Shown: positions 1-20,019 of the stretch, piece after piece
Layout of the letters: every line of letters begins with the position of its first letter
How positions within the stretch are numbered: the first letter of the stretch is position 1
Translations under genes and position numbers: made by a program
Assembly (NCBI GenBank): GCA_963573385.1
Contig: CAUYLG010071260.1
Location: 1-64,000 of the forward strand
Origin: Cacajao melanocephalus
Taxonomy: Eukaryota > Chordata > Mammalia > Primates > Pitheciidae
Length of the DNA: 64,000 bases
Reading direction: 5' to 3'
Notes under the pieces: model-generated
The model's database searches: none
Seen by the model: the letters and a program-made list of their open reading frames with translations, nothing else
What the model was told of the DNA's origin: nothing

Positions 1-162
1 TCCAGCTAGGCATGGAAGGGAACAAGGAAAACATGGAATCCAAAGGGAACTGCAGCGAGAGCACAGATTTTAGGATACTGCGAGCAAATGGGGTGGAGGG
101 GTGCTCTCCTGAGCTACAGAAGGAATGGTCTGGTGGTTAAGGTAAAACACAAGTCAAACTTA
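1..162 (-). other. PPIA: PPIA 3'UTR, partial
   Basis: Continuation of exon 5 after the stop. On the minus strand it resembles the human PPIA 3'UTR (AGTTTGACTTGTGTTTTA, then a GCTCAGGAGAGCACCCC segment) with scattered substitutions and a small deletion. The polyadenylation signal lies beyond the window start. Confidence 0.9.
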
Positions 163-4216
<4,054 letters not shown>

Positions 4217-4364
4217 GGCTGATACTACACAACTCCAGGCGGCGGCGGCGTCTGCAAAGCGGCACGAGCCTGAACTCCCGCCCCTTTTATACCAGGTTCG
4301 GCCCCGCCCGCAGCCCTGTCTCGTGCCTCGGCTCTGGCCAATCGCGTCTGCGACTTGGCCAGAG
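4217..4364 (-). promoter_or_regulatory. PPIA: PPIA core promoter and 5'UTR
   Basis: Minus strand: TATAAAA at 4291-4285, a GC box (GGGCGGGGCC) at about 4310-4300 and an inverted CCAAT (ATTGG) at 4342-4338. By TATA spacing, transcription should start near 4260, giving a 5'UTR of about 45 nt. A TATA box inside a CpG island fits a very highly expressed housekeeping gene. A perfect 10-bp inverted repeat covers the CCAAT region (see findings). Confidence 0.8.
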
Positions 4365-4639
4365 TGACAGTCCAGATGGCCCATGGACGGAAGCCGGTGC
4401 TGGTGGGGACGGCACGCGAGGCGCGCGTGCGCGCTAACGCGCGGAGGCAGGTTCCCGCCCGCGGGCTCCGTCGCGATGGTTGCGGCATGGGACTCGGGGC
4501 GGGGCGGCAGCGCCCGGCGCGGGGCACGGGGGATGGGTCAGTGCAGAACGAGGGTGGGCAGCATGGCGCGCGCGCGCCCGCACGCGGGAGACCGGAGCGC
4601 AACGGCTCATCGGCAGTTGTCAAGCGACGAGGCGCGTCT

Positions 4640-4725
4640 CCCCATTGCACAGAGGGGGCAACTGAGGCGAACGAAGGCCTCAAGGTCGCGCCGCCAGTCA
4701 AGGTCGACTGGGGTCCTGTGCCCGG
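4640..4725 (+). repeat. MIR-like fragment within the CpG island
   Basis: Resembles the MIR core: CCCCATTGCACAGAGGGGGC, then AACTGAGGC, then CTCAAGGTCGC. An ancient SINE fragment upstream of PPIA. Confidence 0.5.
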
Positions 4726-5220
4726 TCCCTGCGGCTCCGCGAGCGGAAATGGGAATGGCGCGTACCCGAGACCGAGGAGCAGCCTTGCGTCCGCATTCCG
4801 CGGGGGCGACCACCGCGTCACGTCCAGCCTGGCCCTGTCAGGAAGGAGGTTGCCTTTGAGCATCGCTGTTTTCTCTAACGAGGTGGGACAGGAGCAGTCC
4901 CCGGTTTTGAGAGATTATGAAATACTTGCAAAATGCCCTACTTTCCGAAAATATCTTACACTCTGCTTGAATCTTCAAGAGGAAGCCATTAAAACAGGAG
5001 CCTGGCCAGGATCTTACCTGTCAAGATGCATTGTGCACATTTTGCCCTTTCTTATTTTAAAATCTCTGCTCCTGGTCCTTCCTTATCCCCCGCCCAGCTC
5101 CCACTGCCCCCGCCTCCGGCTGAATTGTGCTTTGATTTCTGGGTGAAAGATAAGCCACAATTTAAAAGCGAATTTCTTCAGGCAAAGACATTAATAATAC
5201 TTGTATTAAAATGCACTCAT

Positions 5221-5822
<602 letters not shown>

Positions 5823-5936
5823 ATTTAATTTAATGCACTTAATGTGACTGGTGTTTGTTCAGAAAGCCTTACAAGGGAATTGATGCATCCTGGGCTGTCA
5901 CTTAAGTTGCAATATTAAGGATATTATTTAATGTTT

Positions 5937-6248
5937 CTTTTTGTTTTTTTGAGACAAAGTCTCACTCTTACCTAGGCTGGAGTACAGTGCTGTGTTATCA
6001 GCTCACTGTAACCTCCACCTCCTGGGCTCAAGTGAGCCTCCCACCTTAGCCTCCCTAGTGGCTGGGACTACTGGGACTACAGGCATGCACCACCACACCC
6101 AGTTGATTTTTTTTTTCCTTGTATTTTTTGTAAAGACTGGGTTTTGCCACATTTCCCAGGCTGGTTTCTCATTCCTGGATTCAAGCGATCTTCCCGCCTC
6201 AGCCTCCCAAAAGTGCTGAGATGACAGGCGTGAGCTGCTGTGCCCAGA
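5937..6248 (-). repeat. Alu
   Basis: Contains a local duplication of CTGGGACTA at about 6,062-6,081. Confidence 0.9.
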
Positions 6249-6360
6249 GGTTATTTAATGTTTCTAAAACTCAGTTTCTTCATCTGCACAATTAGGATAG
6301 GGTTGTGGTGAGACAAAAATGAGAATTCATCTGATAGATGACGTCCAGTTTCTGGCCTCT
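6249..6360 (-). repeat. MIR fragment
   Basis: CTCAGTTTCTTCATCTGCAC followed by GGGTTGTGGTGAGA matches the antisense MIR core. Confidence 0.6.
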
Positions 6361-6405
6361 TGCCATTATTATTAATAACCATGAGCCAACGTGTGTTAGG
6401 AATTG

Positions 6406-6698
6406 ATTTATTTATTTGAAATAGGGTCTCCCTCTGTTGGTTAATCTGGAGTGCAGTGGTGCAACCCTAGCTCACTGTAGCCTCGAACTCTTGGACTCAA
6501 GCAATCCTCCCTCCTCAGCCTCCCAAATGGCTAGGACTACAGGCACAAGACACTGTGCCAGATAATTTTAAATTTTTTTACAGAAACTAGATCTGGCTGT
6601 GTTGTCAGAGATGGTCTCAAACTCTAGGGCTTAAAGGATCCTCCCACCTTGGCCTCCCAAAGTGCTGGCATTACAGGCATGAATTGCCATGCCCAGCC
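6406..6698 (-). repeat. Alu, old subfamily
   Basis: Strongly diverged dimer; AluJ-like by the CTCGAACTCTTGGACTCAAG segment. Confidence 0.88.
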
Positions 6699-6714
6699 TG
6701 TGTTAGAAATTTAG

Positions 6715-6870
6715 AGTATGTTGTTTTGGTCTCACAACCACCCTGTTATCCCCATTTTACAGATGTGTAAAGTATCTGGCTCCTTGTTCAGAGTAATCGC
6801 TTATGAGTGTTAGCAAAGCCAAACTGGAAACTGCTTTTTTTTCCCCCACTCCACATCACTTGATGCTTTG
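6715..6870 (+). repeat. MIR fragment
   Basis: CCCCATTTTACAGATGTGTA is the diagnostic MIR core motif. Confidence 0.6.
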
Positions 6871-6877
6871 TGATCTT

Positions 6878-7192
<315 letters not shown>

Positions 7193-7346
7193 CAATGCTT
7201 CCTGATCTTAAGGAAGTCACTTGTCCTCATCTGACACTGAAAACAATTGCCCAAGGCCTTCAGGCATAGATTCTTTCATTTTTCTCTCCCCTCCATCCTA
7301 AAACCTAGAGCAGTTAGGAGCTCCTCCTAAGAAGTAAATGGATGAG

Positions 7347-7641
7347 GCTAGGCGAGGTAGCTCACCCCTGTAATCCCAGCACTTTGGGAGGCCAAGGCAG
7401 GTGGATCGTTTGAGGTCAGGAGTTCAAAACCCATTTGGCCAACACGATGAAACCCCGTCTCTACTAAAAATACAAAAATTAGCCGGGTGATAGTGGCACA
7501 CACCTGTTATCCCGGCTGTTCAGGAGGCTGAGGCAGGAAAATGGCTTAGGCCTGGGAGGAGGAGGTTGCATGAGCTGAGATCGTACCACTGCACTCCAGC
7601 CTGGGGGACAGAGTTAGACTCCGTCTGGGAAAAAAAAAAAA
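7347..7641 (+). repeat. Alu
   Basis: Full dimer followed by a short A tail. Confidence 0.93.
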
Positions 7642-7676
7642 GTAAATGAATGTATGAATGAATAATAAAATAAATA

Positions 7677-7795
7677 ATCTGGGCACTGTGGCTCACACCT
7701 ATAATGCCACACCTTGGGAGGCTAAGGCAGAAGGATCACTTGGGCCCAGGAGTTCAGCACCAGCCTGGGCAACAGAGGGAAACCCTGCTTCTACC

Positions 7796-7835
<40 letters not shown>

Positions 7836-7836
7836 T
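7677..7836 (+). repeat. Alu left monomer with A-rich/(TA)n tail
   Basis: Only the first monomer is present; the tail grades into a TA microsatellite at about 7,813-7,836. Confidence 0.85.
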
Positions 7837-7849
7837 AATACTTTATTTT

Positions 7850-8481
<632 letters not shown>

Positions 8482-8511
8482 AAAAAAGTTTTTAAAATAA
8501 AAATTAGCCAG

Positions 8512-8839
8512 CCGGGCGTGGTACCTCATGCCTGTAATCCAAGCACTTTGGAGGCCAAGGCAGATGGATCACCTGAGGTCGGGAGTTCAAGACCAGCCTG
8601 ACCAACATGGTGAAACCCTGCCTATAAAAAAAAAAACACAAAAAATTAAAATAAAATAAAAAAATAAAAATTAGCCAAGTACGGTGGTGCACACCTGTAG
8701 TACCAGCTACTCTAGGGAGGCTGAGGTGGGAAGATCACTTGAGCCCAGGAGGTTGAGGCTGCAGTGAGCCATGATGGTGCCACTACACTCCAGCCCCAGG
8801 TAACAGAGCAAGACCCTGTCTCAAAAATAAAAATAAATA
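8512..8839 (+). repeat. Alu
   Basis: Dimer with an expanded middle A-rich region (8,628-8,672). Confidence 0.92.
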
Positions 8840-8844
8840 CATCC

Positions 8845-9120
8845 AACCGGGTGCAGTGGCTCACGCTTATAATCCCACAACTTTGGGAGGTTGAGGTGGG
8901 TAGATCACTCGAGGTCAGGAGTTCAAGACCAGCCTGGTCAACATGGCGAAACCCATCTCTACTAAAAATACAAGTGTGGTGGCACATGCCTGTAGTCTCA
9001 GCTACTCAGGAGGCTGAGCCAGGAGAATCAGAGGAGGCAGAGGTTGCAGTGAGCTGAGATCATACTACTGCACTCTAGCCTGGGTGACAGTCTCAGATTT
9101 CATCTCAAAATAAATAAATA
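8845..9120 (+). repeat. Alu
   Basis: Dimer lacking part of the second-monomer start; tail is (AAAT)n. Confidence 0.92.
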
Positions 9121-10001
9121 CATCCTTGTGACTTGTCCTCCCTCTCGCTACTGTTTGAAGTCCTGCCTTTTTGTCATATCAACATTGTCACAGCGAGATC
9201 CTAGTTCTTGCCATTTCATCTACACAGGCATAGGGTATGTACAGTCAAGAATACAAATGTTCATGTTTTGTTTGTTAAGTGGGGAGCCGATGTTGTGGGC
9301 GTTCTTTTTCTGATATTATCTGTTGACCTGGTCTTTCTAACTGTGCAAAATATCAGCAGACACGGAACCTCAGGAATGTGGGGCTGTCCATGCCTTATAT
9401 GGATGAATCAGACCAAAAGCAAATCCAGCTGAAGTCAACAGTGCCCCGATCTGGCTAGCTGGAGGTATTCTGTGCCAGCAAGTGGAACTCTAAAACTCAA
9501 CTGTAGCTTCTGATCATATAGTATCTTATAAACAAATGCTTATCTCAAAAATGTGCCTGAGCAAGGGAGAATGTAACCAAGGGAAAATATTAGAGTATTC
9601 AAAATTATGAAAACAGAAGACTTTAGGTAGTAACTTGTCTTCTCTGTGCCTCTTGCCCAAGGCCTAGCTTGGTGCCTCTGCTCTCCAGGCTGAATGGAAA
9701 CTGCTTCTGCTGAGACCATCAGTGACCTCTCAGCCCGCAAACCTAGGTGCTTTTTGCAGGTCTGACACTGCCTGCATTCGACAGGTTTCATTGCCTCCTT
9801 GATTGGAAAAGTTCCTTTCCTTGATGGCTTTGACTTTCCTCTCTTGTTTCCTTTACCATTTCCCCTCTAACTCTTTCACAAATCTCTCCTCTGTCAGAGT
9901 TAAGCATCTGATCTTGTTTTGTTTCCTTACGCACCCTCCAAGATCAACCTCATCCTTTCCCGTGGCTCAAATTCTGAGATGATTCTATACCAAGTTCTCA
10001 G
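9121..10001. other. Single-copy intergenic stretch
   Basis: No gene, RNA or recognisable repeat seen on either strand. Confidence 0.6.
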
Positions 10002-10425
10002 CCAGGCAAGGTGGCCCATGCCTGTAATTCCAGTACTTTGGAAGGCCGAGGCAGGTGGATCACCTGAGGTCAGGAGTTCAAGATCAGCCTGGCCAACATG
10101 GTGAAACTCCATGTCTACTAGGAATGCAAATATTAACTGGGCATGGCGGTATCCATCTGTAATCCTAGCTATTCGGGATGCTGAGGCACAAGAATCTCTC
10201 TTTTTTTTTTTTTTTTTTTTAAGATGTAGTCTTGCTCTGTCACCCAGGCTGGAGTGCAATGGCACAATCTCAGTTCACTGCAACCTCTGCCTCTGAGGTT
10301 CAAGTGATGGCCTGAGAATCTCTTGAACCTGGAAGGTGGAGCTTATAGTGAGCCAAGATCCAGCCACTGCACTCCAGCCTGGGGAACATGGCAAAACTGT
10401 CTCAAAAACAAAAACAAAAAAACCC
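10002..10425 (+). repeat. Alu split by a nested antisense Alu fragment
   Basis: Host element occupies 10,002-10,199 and 10,311-10,425. A T-headed antisense Alu piece (about 10,200-10,310) sits between. AGAATCTCT is present at both junctions as a target-site duplication. Confidence 0.88.
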
Positions 10426-10706
10426 CAAGCTTTCTAGCAAGCAGTAGATAACTTCATCAATATTGGCTTAGACAGGAGTTTGTCTCATACAATTAAAAAT
10501 CCAGGGACAGAGAGTAACTCAAAGGTGCTCTTAGCAGAATGGACCTACTGAGTGGTGGTCGGAAGTCAGAAAAGCCATGTGGAAAACATAAATTCAAATA
10601 GGTATCACATTACTACCCGTAAGAGTTGTGTGGGCCTTGAAGTATATGAAAGAATCCAAAATGCTTGTCACGCACAGAACTGTGCTTAATGTCAGAGACA
10701 TTGATC

Positions 10707-11003
10707 TTTTTTTTTTTTTTTCTTTTTGAGAAGGGTCTTACCCTGTTGCTTAGGCTGGAGTGGAGTTTTTCAATCAGGGCTCACGGTAGCCTCCACTGCC
10801 CAGGCTCAAATGATCCTCCCACTTCAATCTCCTGAGTAGCCAGGACCACAGGCATGTACCACCACGCTGGCTAATTAAAATTATTTGTAGAGATGGGGTC
10901 CTGCTATGTTGCTCAGCCTGGTCTCAAACTCCCAGACTTAAGTAATCTTCTTGCCTTGGCCTCCCAAAGTGTTGGGATTACAGGTGTGAGCCACAGCACC
11001 TGG
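10707..11003 (-). repeat. Alu
   Basis: Diverged dimer ending in CAGCACCTGGCC. Confidence 0.9.
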
Positions 11004-11399
11004 CCCAGAAAAGACATTTATATTAATATAAATGACGATTTCATCAATTATAAAAGCATTTAGAAGAAGAAGCAAAAGAGACCCACACATTTCACCCAGG
11101 GAGGGCATGAAGAAAGAACAATGAGTGGAAGGAAAACAGGTCTGTGGCCACCTCAACCATAGGGGCCTTTCTATGGCAGGCACCCAGGGGTGGCCAAAAG
11201 GTCACACAGCCAGGCCAAAGTCTCGCTGTTACACACATCAGACAAGTGTGTCGCATACCTCAGGCATGTGTTCAGGAGTTATAATACTTAAGTGAATTTG
11301 GTTTTTTTACAGCAACAGCCTATAATTCTATTTAAAAAGGGATATATAGTTATTATTTGATTTTAATTAAAACGTAGTTTTTTCTCACTTTGGTTTATG

Positions 11400-11590
11400 C
11401 ATGCATTTTCAACAGCTTTTTTGAGGTGTTGTTTACATACCCCCAAATTAACTTGTTTTAAACATACAGTTCAATAATTCTTAGCAAATTCAGAATTGTG
11501 CAAATATCACCACAGTCTAGTAACAGAAATGTTCTTTCACTCCAAAAGAAACCTGTGCTCGTATTTAGCAACTCCCTGTTCCCACCCAGT
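11400..11590 (-). repeat. L1 fragment, antisense 3' region
   Basis: Text such as TTTTTTGAGGTGTTGTTTAC and ATCACCACAGTCTAG is typical of antisense L1 3'UTR. No open frame. Confidence 0.6.
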
Positions 11591-11668
11591 AAGTGCATAT
11601 GTGGGTAAAAGTTGATTGAGACTTGTGATTTTCAATTGAAATATCACAAAACTTACTGCATTTTAATT

Positions 11669-11962
<294 letters not shown>

Positions 11963-12115
11963 TAATATTTAAGAGAACTTTAAGTTAAACATATTTAAAA
12001 GTAAGAGTTATTTAATGCTCAGGGAGGTTTTCTTTGTTAATTTGGACAATTAAGTATTTTAAAAGGAAATCAAATTTACTACATTGACAAATATAGTTTA
12101 AAATGTTTGAACATA

Positions 12116-12404
12116 CCTGGACGCAGTGGCTCACACCTCTAATTCTAGCACTCTGGGAGGCTGAGGCGGGTGGATCACCTGAGATCAGGAGTTCAAGACC
12201 AGCCTGGCCAACATGGAGAAACCCTGGCTCTACTAAAAATATTAAAAGTAGCCAGCTGTGGTGACAGGTGCCTGTAATCCCAGCTACTGAGGAGGCTGAG
12301 GCAGGAGAATCTCTTGAACCTGGGAGATGGAGGTTGGAATGAGCCAAGATCACAACACTGTGCTCCAGCCTGGGCGAGAAGACACTCTGTCTCAAAAAAA
12401 AAAA
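12116..12404 (+). repeat. Alu
   Basis: Full dimer with an 11-nt A tail. Confidence 0.92.
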
Positions 12405-12467
12405 GTTTGCAGATATATTCAGAGTTCAAATTTACTATACTTCTAAAGAGACTAATATTATTTCTAA

Positions 12468-12857
<390 letters not shown>

Positions 12858-12905
12858 CTAACCTGATGTTTTTAAGATAAAATAAAAAATAAAGTTGTAG
12901 TTTAG

Positions 12906-13036
12906 ACTGGGCACAGTGGCTCACACCCATAACCTCAGCACTTTGTGAAGCTGAGGTGGGAGGACGGCTTGAGCCCATGAGTTTGAGACCAGTCTGGGCA
13001 ACATAGTAAGACCCCTGCCATCTCTACAAAAATAAT
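12906..13036 (+). repeat. Alu left monomer
   Basis: Free-left-monomer-like unit ending CATCTCTACAAAAATAATT. Confidence 0.85.
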
Positions 13037-13300
13037 TGTTTTAATTAAAATTGTAGCTTTAAAGAATTAAATATCAGTTGTTAACATATAATAACCCCTG
13101 AATAGTCTTTCTACATAAGAGAGCCACAGGGTACAGAACTGCCACAACGGGTGCCCCAGAATTAGACAGGAAGACCTGGAAAGAAGGAAGAAGGGCAAAA
13201 GTCAAGGGAGGAGCCACCACCGTCTGTCCTGTTTCAAAAATTTCCCAGGAGTCCCACTCAGCAACTTCCACTCTTTGCTATGTGCATCCAAGAAGATGAC

Positions 13301-13528
13301 TACAGTTGACCCTGAACGACATGGTGTTTCGCCATGTTGGCTAGGCTGACCTCAAACTCTTGACCTCTGGTGATCCGCCCACCTCAGCCCCCCAGTGTTG
13401 GGATTACAGGTGTGAGCCACCGTTCCTGGCCTCAATAGGCTTTTTGAGGAGTCAAAAGTTATATGTGGATTTTTGACTGAAAAGAGTATCAGCATCCCTA
13501 AACCCATGTTGTTCAAAGGTCAACTGTA
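13301..13528. mobile_element. TcMar-Tigger-like DNA transposon remnant split by an Alu fragment
   Basis: Left end CAGTTGACCCTGAACGACAT and right end ATGTTGTTCAAAGGTCAACTG are imperfect inverted copies, each flanked by TA, the mariner/Tigger target. The GGAGTCAAAAGTTATATGTG text is Tigger-like. A partial antisense Alu (13,319-13,431) lies inside. No transposase frame remains. Confidence 0.75.
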
Positions 13529-13692
13529 TTTTTTAAGGGACAGGGTCTTGCCATGTTGCCTAAGCTGGAGTATAGTAGCTATTCACAGGCGCGATCATAG
13601 TACATTATAGCCTTGAACTCCTGGGCTCAGGCAATCCTCCTGCCTCAGCCTCCTGAGTAGCTGGGACTTCAGGTGTGGCCACCATGCCCCGC
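13529..13692 (-). repeat. Alu fragment
   Basis: First-monomer portion of an old antisense element, ending ACCATGCCCCGCT. Confidence 0.85.
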
Positions 13693-14556
<864 letters not shown>

Positions 14557-14579
14557 TGGATATTTAATTTTAATATAGT

Positions 14580-14874
<295 letters not shown>

Positions 14875-15168
14875 GTCCTGAGTTTTTTTGAGTGCATGGG
14901 TTGTGTTCATTTGGCTATGATGTCCTGTATTGAACTGCATAGTAACTCAAATTTAGCTCTGGTACTGGTTTGGGTCCTACCACCAAATGTAAGGTCAACA
15001 TTTCCCACAAGGCCCAGTTCTTCAGGCTCCTGGGGTGATTTTGGTCCCTGAGGTGAGCATCTTGGCTTCTGATGCCAAAGGCAGAACCGCAGCAGATGAG
15101 GATGGAGCAGGAGGGGAAACAGGAGCAGCAGAAGATGCAACCCTCTGCCCAGGCCCCGAGCAAAATGA

Positions 15169-16658
<1,490 letters not shown>

Positions 16659-16679
16659 TCTAATATTCTTTTACACACA

Positions 16680-16905
16680 ATGCCTAGCATTTAATGACAA
16701 AATCCTCCAGACTGGCTGCCTTCAAAATGGGTCATTGACTTTTTCCTGCCTTCAGATTGAAACTGAAACATCCGCCCTTCCCATGTCTTGATCTTGCTGG
16801 CCTTTAGATTGGAACTCATGCCTTCTGCTCTCTTGGATCTCCAGCTTGCCAGCTCACCCTATAGATCCCTATATATTCTCTTTCTCTGGAGAACACTAAT
16901 CCAGA
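16680..16905 (+). repeat. Interspersed repeat fragment, family not named
   Basis: CCTGCCTTCAGATTGAAACT and GGATCTCCAGCTTGCCAGC, ending TTTCTCTGGAGAACACTAAT, belong to a common mammalian repeat 3' end. It is related in its end motif to the LTR at 19,419. Confidence 0.55.
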
Positions 16906-19043
16906 CACCCCAAAAAGCAAGATAATGTGATCCAACATCCAGAGAGGCAACAGTCAATAGAAGCAGACCCAGAAATGGCTTACATTCTCAGACAGAGACG
17001 CTAGCCATGAGAAATGTTAAACAGGGTGCAGTGCAAAGAGTGCACAATATGCATGAAAAGGGGGGAGTCTGTTTGCCCATCTACCATGTGTGGACACAGT
17101 GAGAAGGCACTGCCTCTATGAGGGTACTCACTGATCTACAATGGGTATGATCCTAAGAAAAGCAGAGCTGATAGCCCCCTAGAGCCAAAAATGTTCACCA
17201 CATGTTAGGAGTGTGTTTCTGGGTGGTTGGCACAAGTTAGGCTGGCATGTCATCTGGTGAAACCTGATTCAGAACCAAGAACCCTCTGTCTAAGCCTTAT
17301 TGGGAATTCCAGAGAGGTGCCCTGGCTCTCGGGGGTGTCCTTCAGGCCTGGCTGTCCCCGAAAGGCCAGGGCTGTAGAGTGGTAGCAGTTGCTTCTTGGC
17401 CTGTGGCAGTTGCTCTCCCTGCTTGGACCCGTCTGCCACTCGCCCTGGCTGCTTTATTTGATTCATTCATTAGTGTTTGACAGGTGAAGTTCTGTGTTAC
17501 CTGCTATTTCACTGGAGCTCAAGAAAGGCTCCTGAGACAAGTTCCTGAGACAAGACTCAAACTCAACAAATGTCTTCCATTCCTTCCCTCGCTTTGGGCT
17601 GGGCACATGGCGTTGGCCTCCCAGCTACCACCTGCCCTGTTCAGCAAGGCCCTCAGCTGAATCATCACCAATTCTTGGCTGGGAGAACCACCTCTCCCAG
17701 GGGTACCGAACATAACTCTTCTCTGCCTTGGGGTAAAGCAAAACCTGAGGTTCCCCATCCCCTAAAATGTCTCTCTCTTCTGGTTTCAGTGGAAATCTCC
17801 ATGGGTCCCTTACCTTCTTAGTTCTATCCAACTTCCAGTGGAGAGTCACAGCAGGGATGCCATAGATGAATCCCCCAAACCCCATCCTACAACAAAACAG
17901 TGGTTGGGGAAATAACCCCACTTCAGCCAGTTAACCAGAAAGCACCCCTCTGAGACAGTCAGTATGCGTGGCCTGGTCAGGCTGGGAGGGAAGGGGTGTC
18001 CTGCTGCATAATTTGTTTCCACATTTCCAAGCCTCTGTTTGTTTAGTGGATATCTATGAGCCTGGATACGCTTTCCTGATTCCTCCAAAGCCCGGTGCTG
18101 GCAGGCTGAGAGAGAGGGGCGCTCCTCTCCCAAGTGCCAAGCCTGCTCTGAGATTCAGGGTAGCAGTGTGTAAAACAACACAGAGCATCTAAGAGTTGTG
18201 AAATCATAATGAAGAGTCAGTGATCACGTGAACGGGATGCGTGTACCTTCTGCCAGATTGGTAGCACTGCTCTCTCCTTTTGCGAACGACACCCTAATTC
18301 CCTTTAGGGAATCCTCTGCCCGGTATATGCGCTCTGGGTGGAGCTGACCTCATTTCTAGCTCCAGAATTGAGCAGTCACTTGGCTTTGGCCTGTAAAAAC
18401 TTTGGTGTTCGGTTCAGGATGGGCACAAAACCCCAAATTCTGACAAGGTGAACCTTCCCAGGACTTGTGCTGAAAATATTGGGAAAGATACTCCCTTTCT
18501 CCTGAGATTGCTGGACATGCTCCTCACTTCAAAGTGTTCACAAGGCCTTCTCCCTAGCTGGGTTGGTGTGCCAACCTCTCTTGGTGCTGTGCCACTCTCC
18601 CTGGGCTGTGCCACCTCACCCTGGTGCTATGGCACCTCTCCCCAGGGCTGTGGCATCTCTCCCAAGACCTCACTTGTTCAAGTGTTATGAAGAGTTTCAC
18701 AACAGCAATGGCAGAGCTTAACCTGAGCCCAGCCCTTCTGAGAGAGAGTCCTATGTGACTGCAAGAGTCACCTGTCCAAAGTTAGGCCTGCGTCCCACAC
18801 ACGTACAACATGAGGTGCAGCCGAGGACCCGACAGGAACTCAGCCTAAGCCCAGGCTGTGCACCTGCCATAGCTGTTGTCATGGGAAGGCTGAACCCTAG
18901 TCCACGCACACTGTGGGTACCCATGTGGACAGGGGTCCGGGCAGAAGCCTTACTTGTGGCAAATGTCTTTCTAGACTTACATGTACCCAGAGCATTTCTG
19001 AAAGACTAGGCAGGAATCCTTTCACTTGCCACCCATCTAGGCT
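16906..19043. other. Single-copy intergenic stretch with a small tandem repeat
   Basis: No gene seen. 18,560-18,665 holds about five imperfect copies of a 20-22-nt unit (TGGTGCTGTGCCACTCTCCC-like). Confidence 0.55.
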
Positions 19044-19044
19044 T

Positions 19045-19346
19045 TTTTTTTTTCTTTTTTTTTTTTGAGACAGAGTCTCATTCTGTCACTCAGGTTGGAG
19101 TACAGTGGCACAATCTCAGTTCACTGTAACCTCTGCCTCCCAGGTTCAAGCAATTATACTGCCTCAGCCTCCCAAGTAGCTGGGATTTCAGGTGTGAGCC
19201 ACCACACCCAGCTAATTTTGTATTTTTAGTAGAGATGGGGTTTCTCCATGTTGCCCAGGCTGGTCTCGAACTCCTGACCTCAGGTGATTCACTGCCTCAG
19301 CCTCCCAAAATGCCGGGATTACAGGTGTGAGCCACTGTGTCTGGTC
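19045..19346 (-). repeat. Alu
   Basis: Full dimer with a broken T run at its head. Confidence 0.93.
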
Positions 19347-19418
19347 TTGTTCTTTTTTAAAAATCAATAAAAATAATTATGGATGTTATTTGGTATTTAC
19401 ATATAGTATATAAGATGT

Positions 19419-19944
19419 TGTGATGGTTAATATTGAGTATCAACTTGATTAGATTGAAGGATGCAAAGTATTATTCCTGGGTGTGTCTGTGAGGTTGTTG
19501 CCAAAGTAGATTAATATTTGAGTCAGTGGACTGGGAGAGGCAGACCCACCCTCAATCTGGGTGGGCACCATTTAATCAGCTGCCAGTATGGCTGGAATAA
19601 AGCAGGCAGAAGGAGGTGGAAAGAGCAGACTCGCTGAGTCTTCCCTCCTTCATCTTTCTCCCATGCTGGATGCTTCCTGCCCTTGAACATCTTCAGCTTT
19701 TGGACTCTTGGACTTATACCAGTGGTTTGCCAGGGGCTCTCGGGCGTTTGGCCACAGACTGAAGGCTGCATTGTCAGCTTCCCTACCTTTGAGGCTTTGG
19801 GACTCAGACTGGCTTCCTTGCTCCTCAGCTTTCAGACGGCCTATTGTGGGACTTCACCTACTGATCATGTTAAGTCAATACTTAATAAACTCCCCTTCAT
19901 CTGTCCTATTACTTCTGTTCCTCTAGAGAAACCTGATGAATACA
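19419..19944 (+). mobile_element. Solo LTR-like element with target-site duplication
   Basis: Begins TGTGATGG and ends AATACA, with TG/CA termini typical of LTRs. Flanked by GATGT (19,414-19,418) and GATGC (19,945-19,949), a 5-bp duplication with one mismatch. An AATAAA signal lies at about 19,882. I recognise it as a common primate interspersed repeat but cannot name the family. Confidence 0.65.
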
Positions 19945-20019
19945 GATGCTAATTTTTAAAATTGTCTTATTTTTTAGAGTGCAGTTTTGAACCTTGTATG
20001 TATAATTCCACCATTATAA

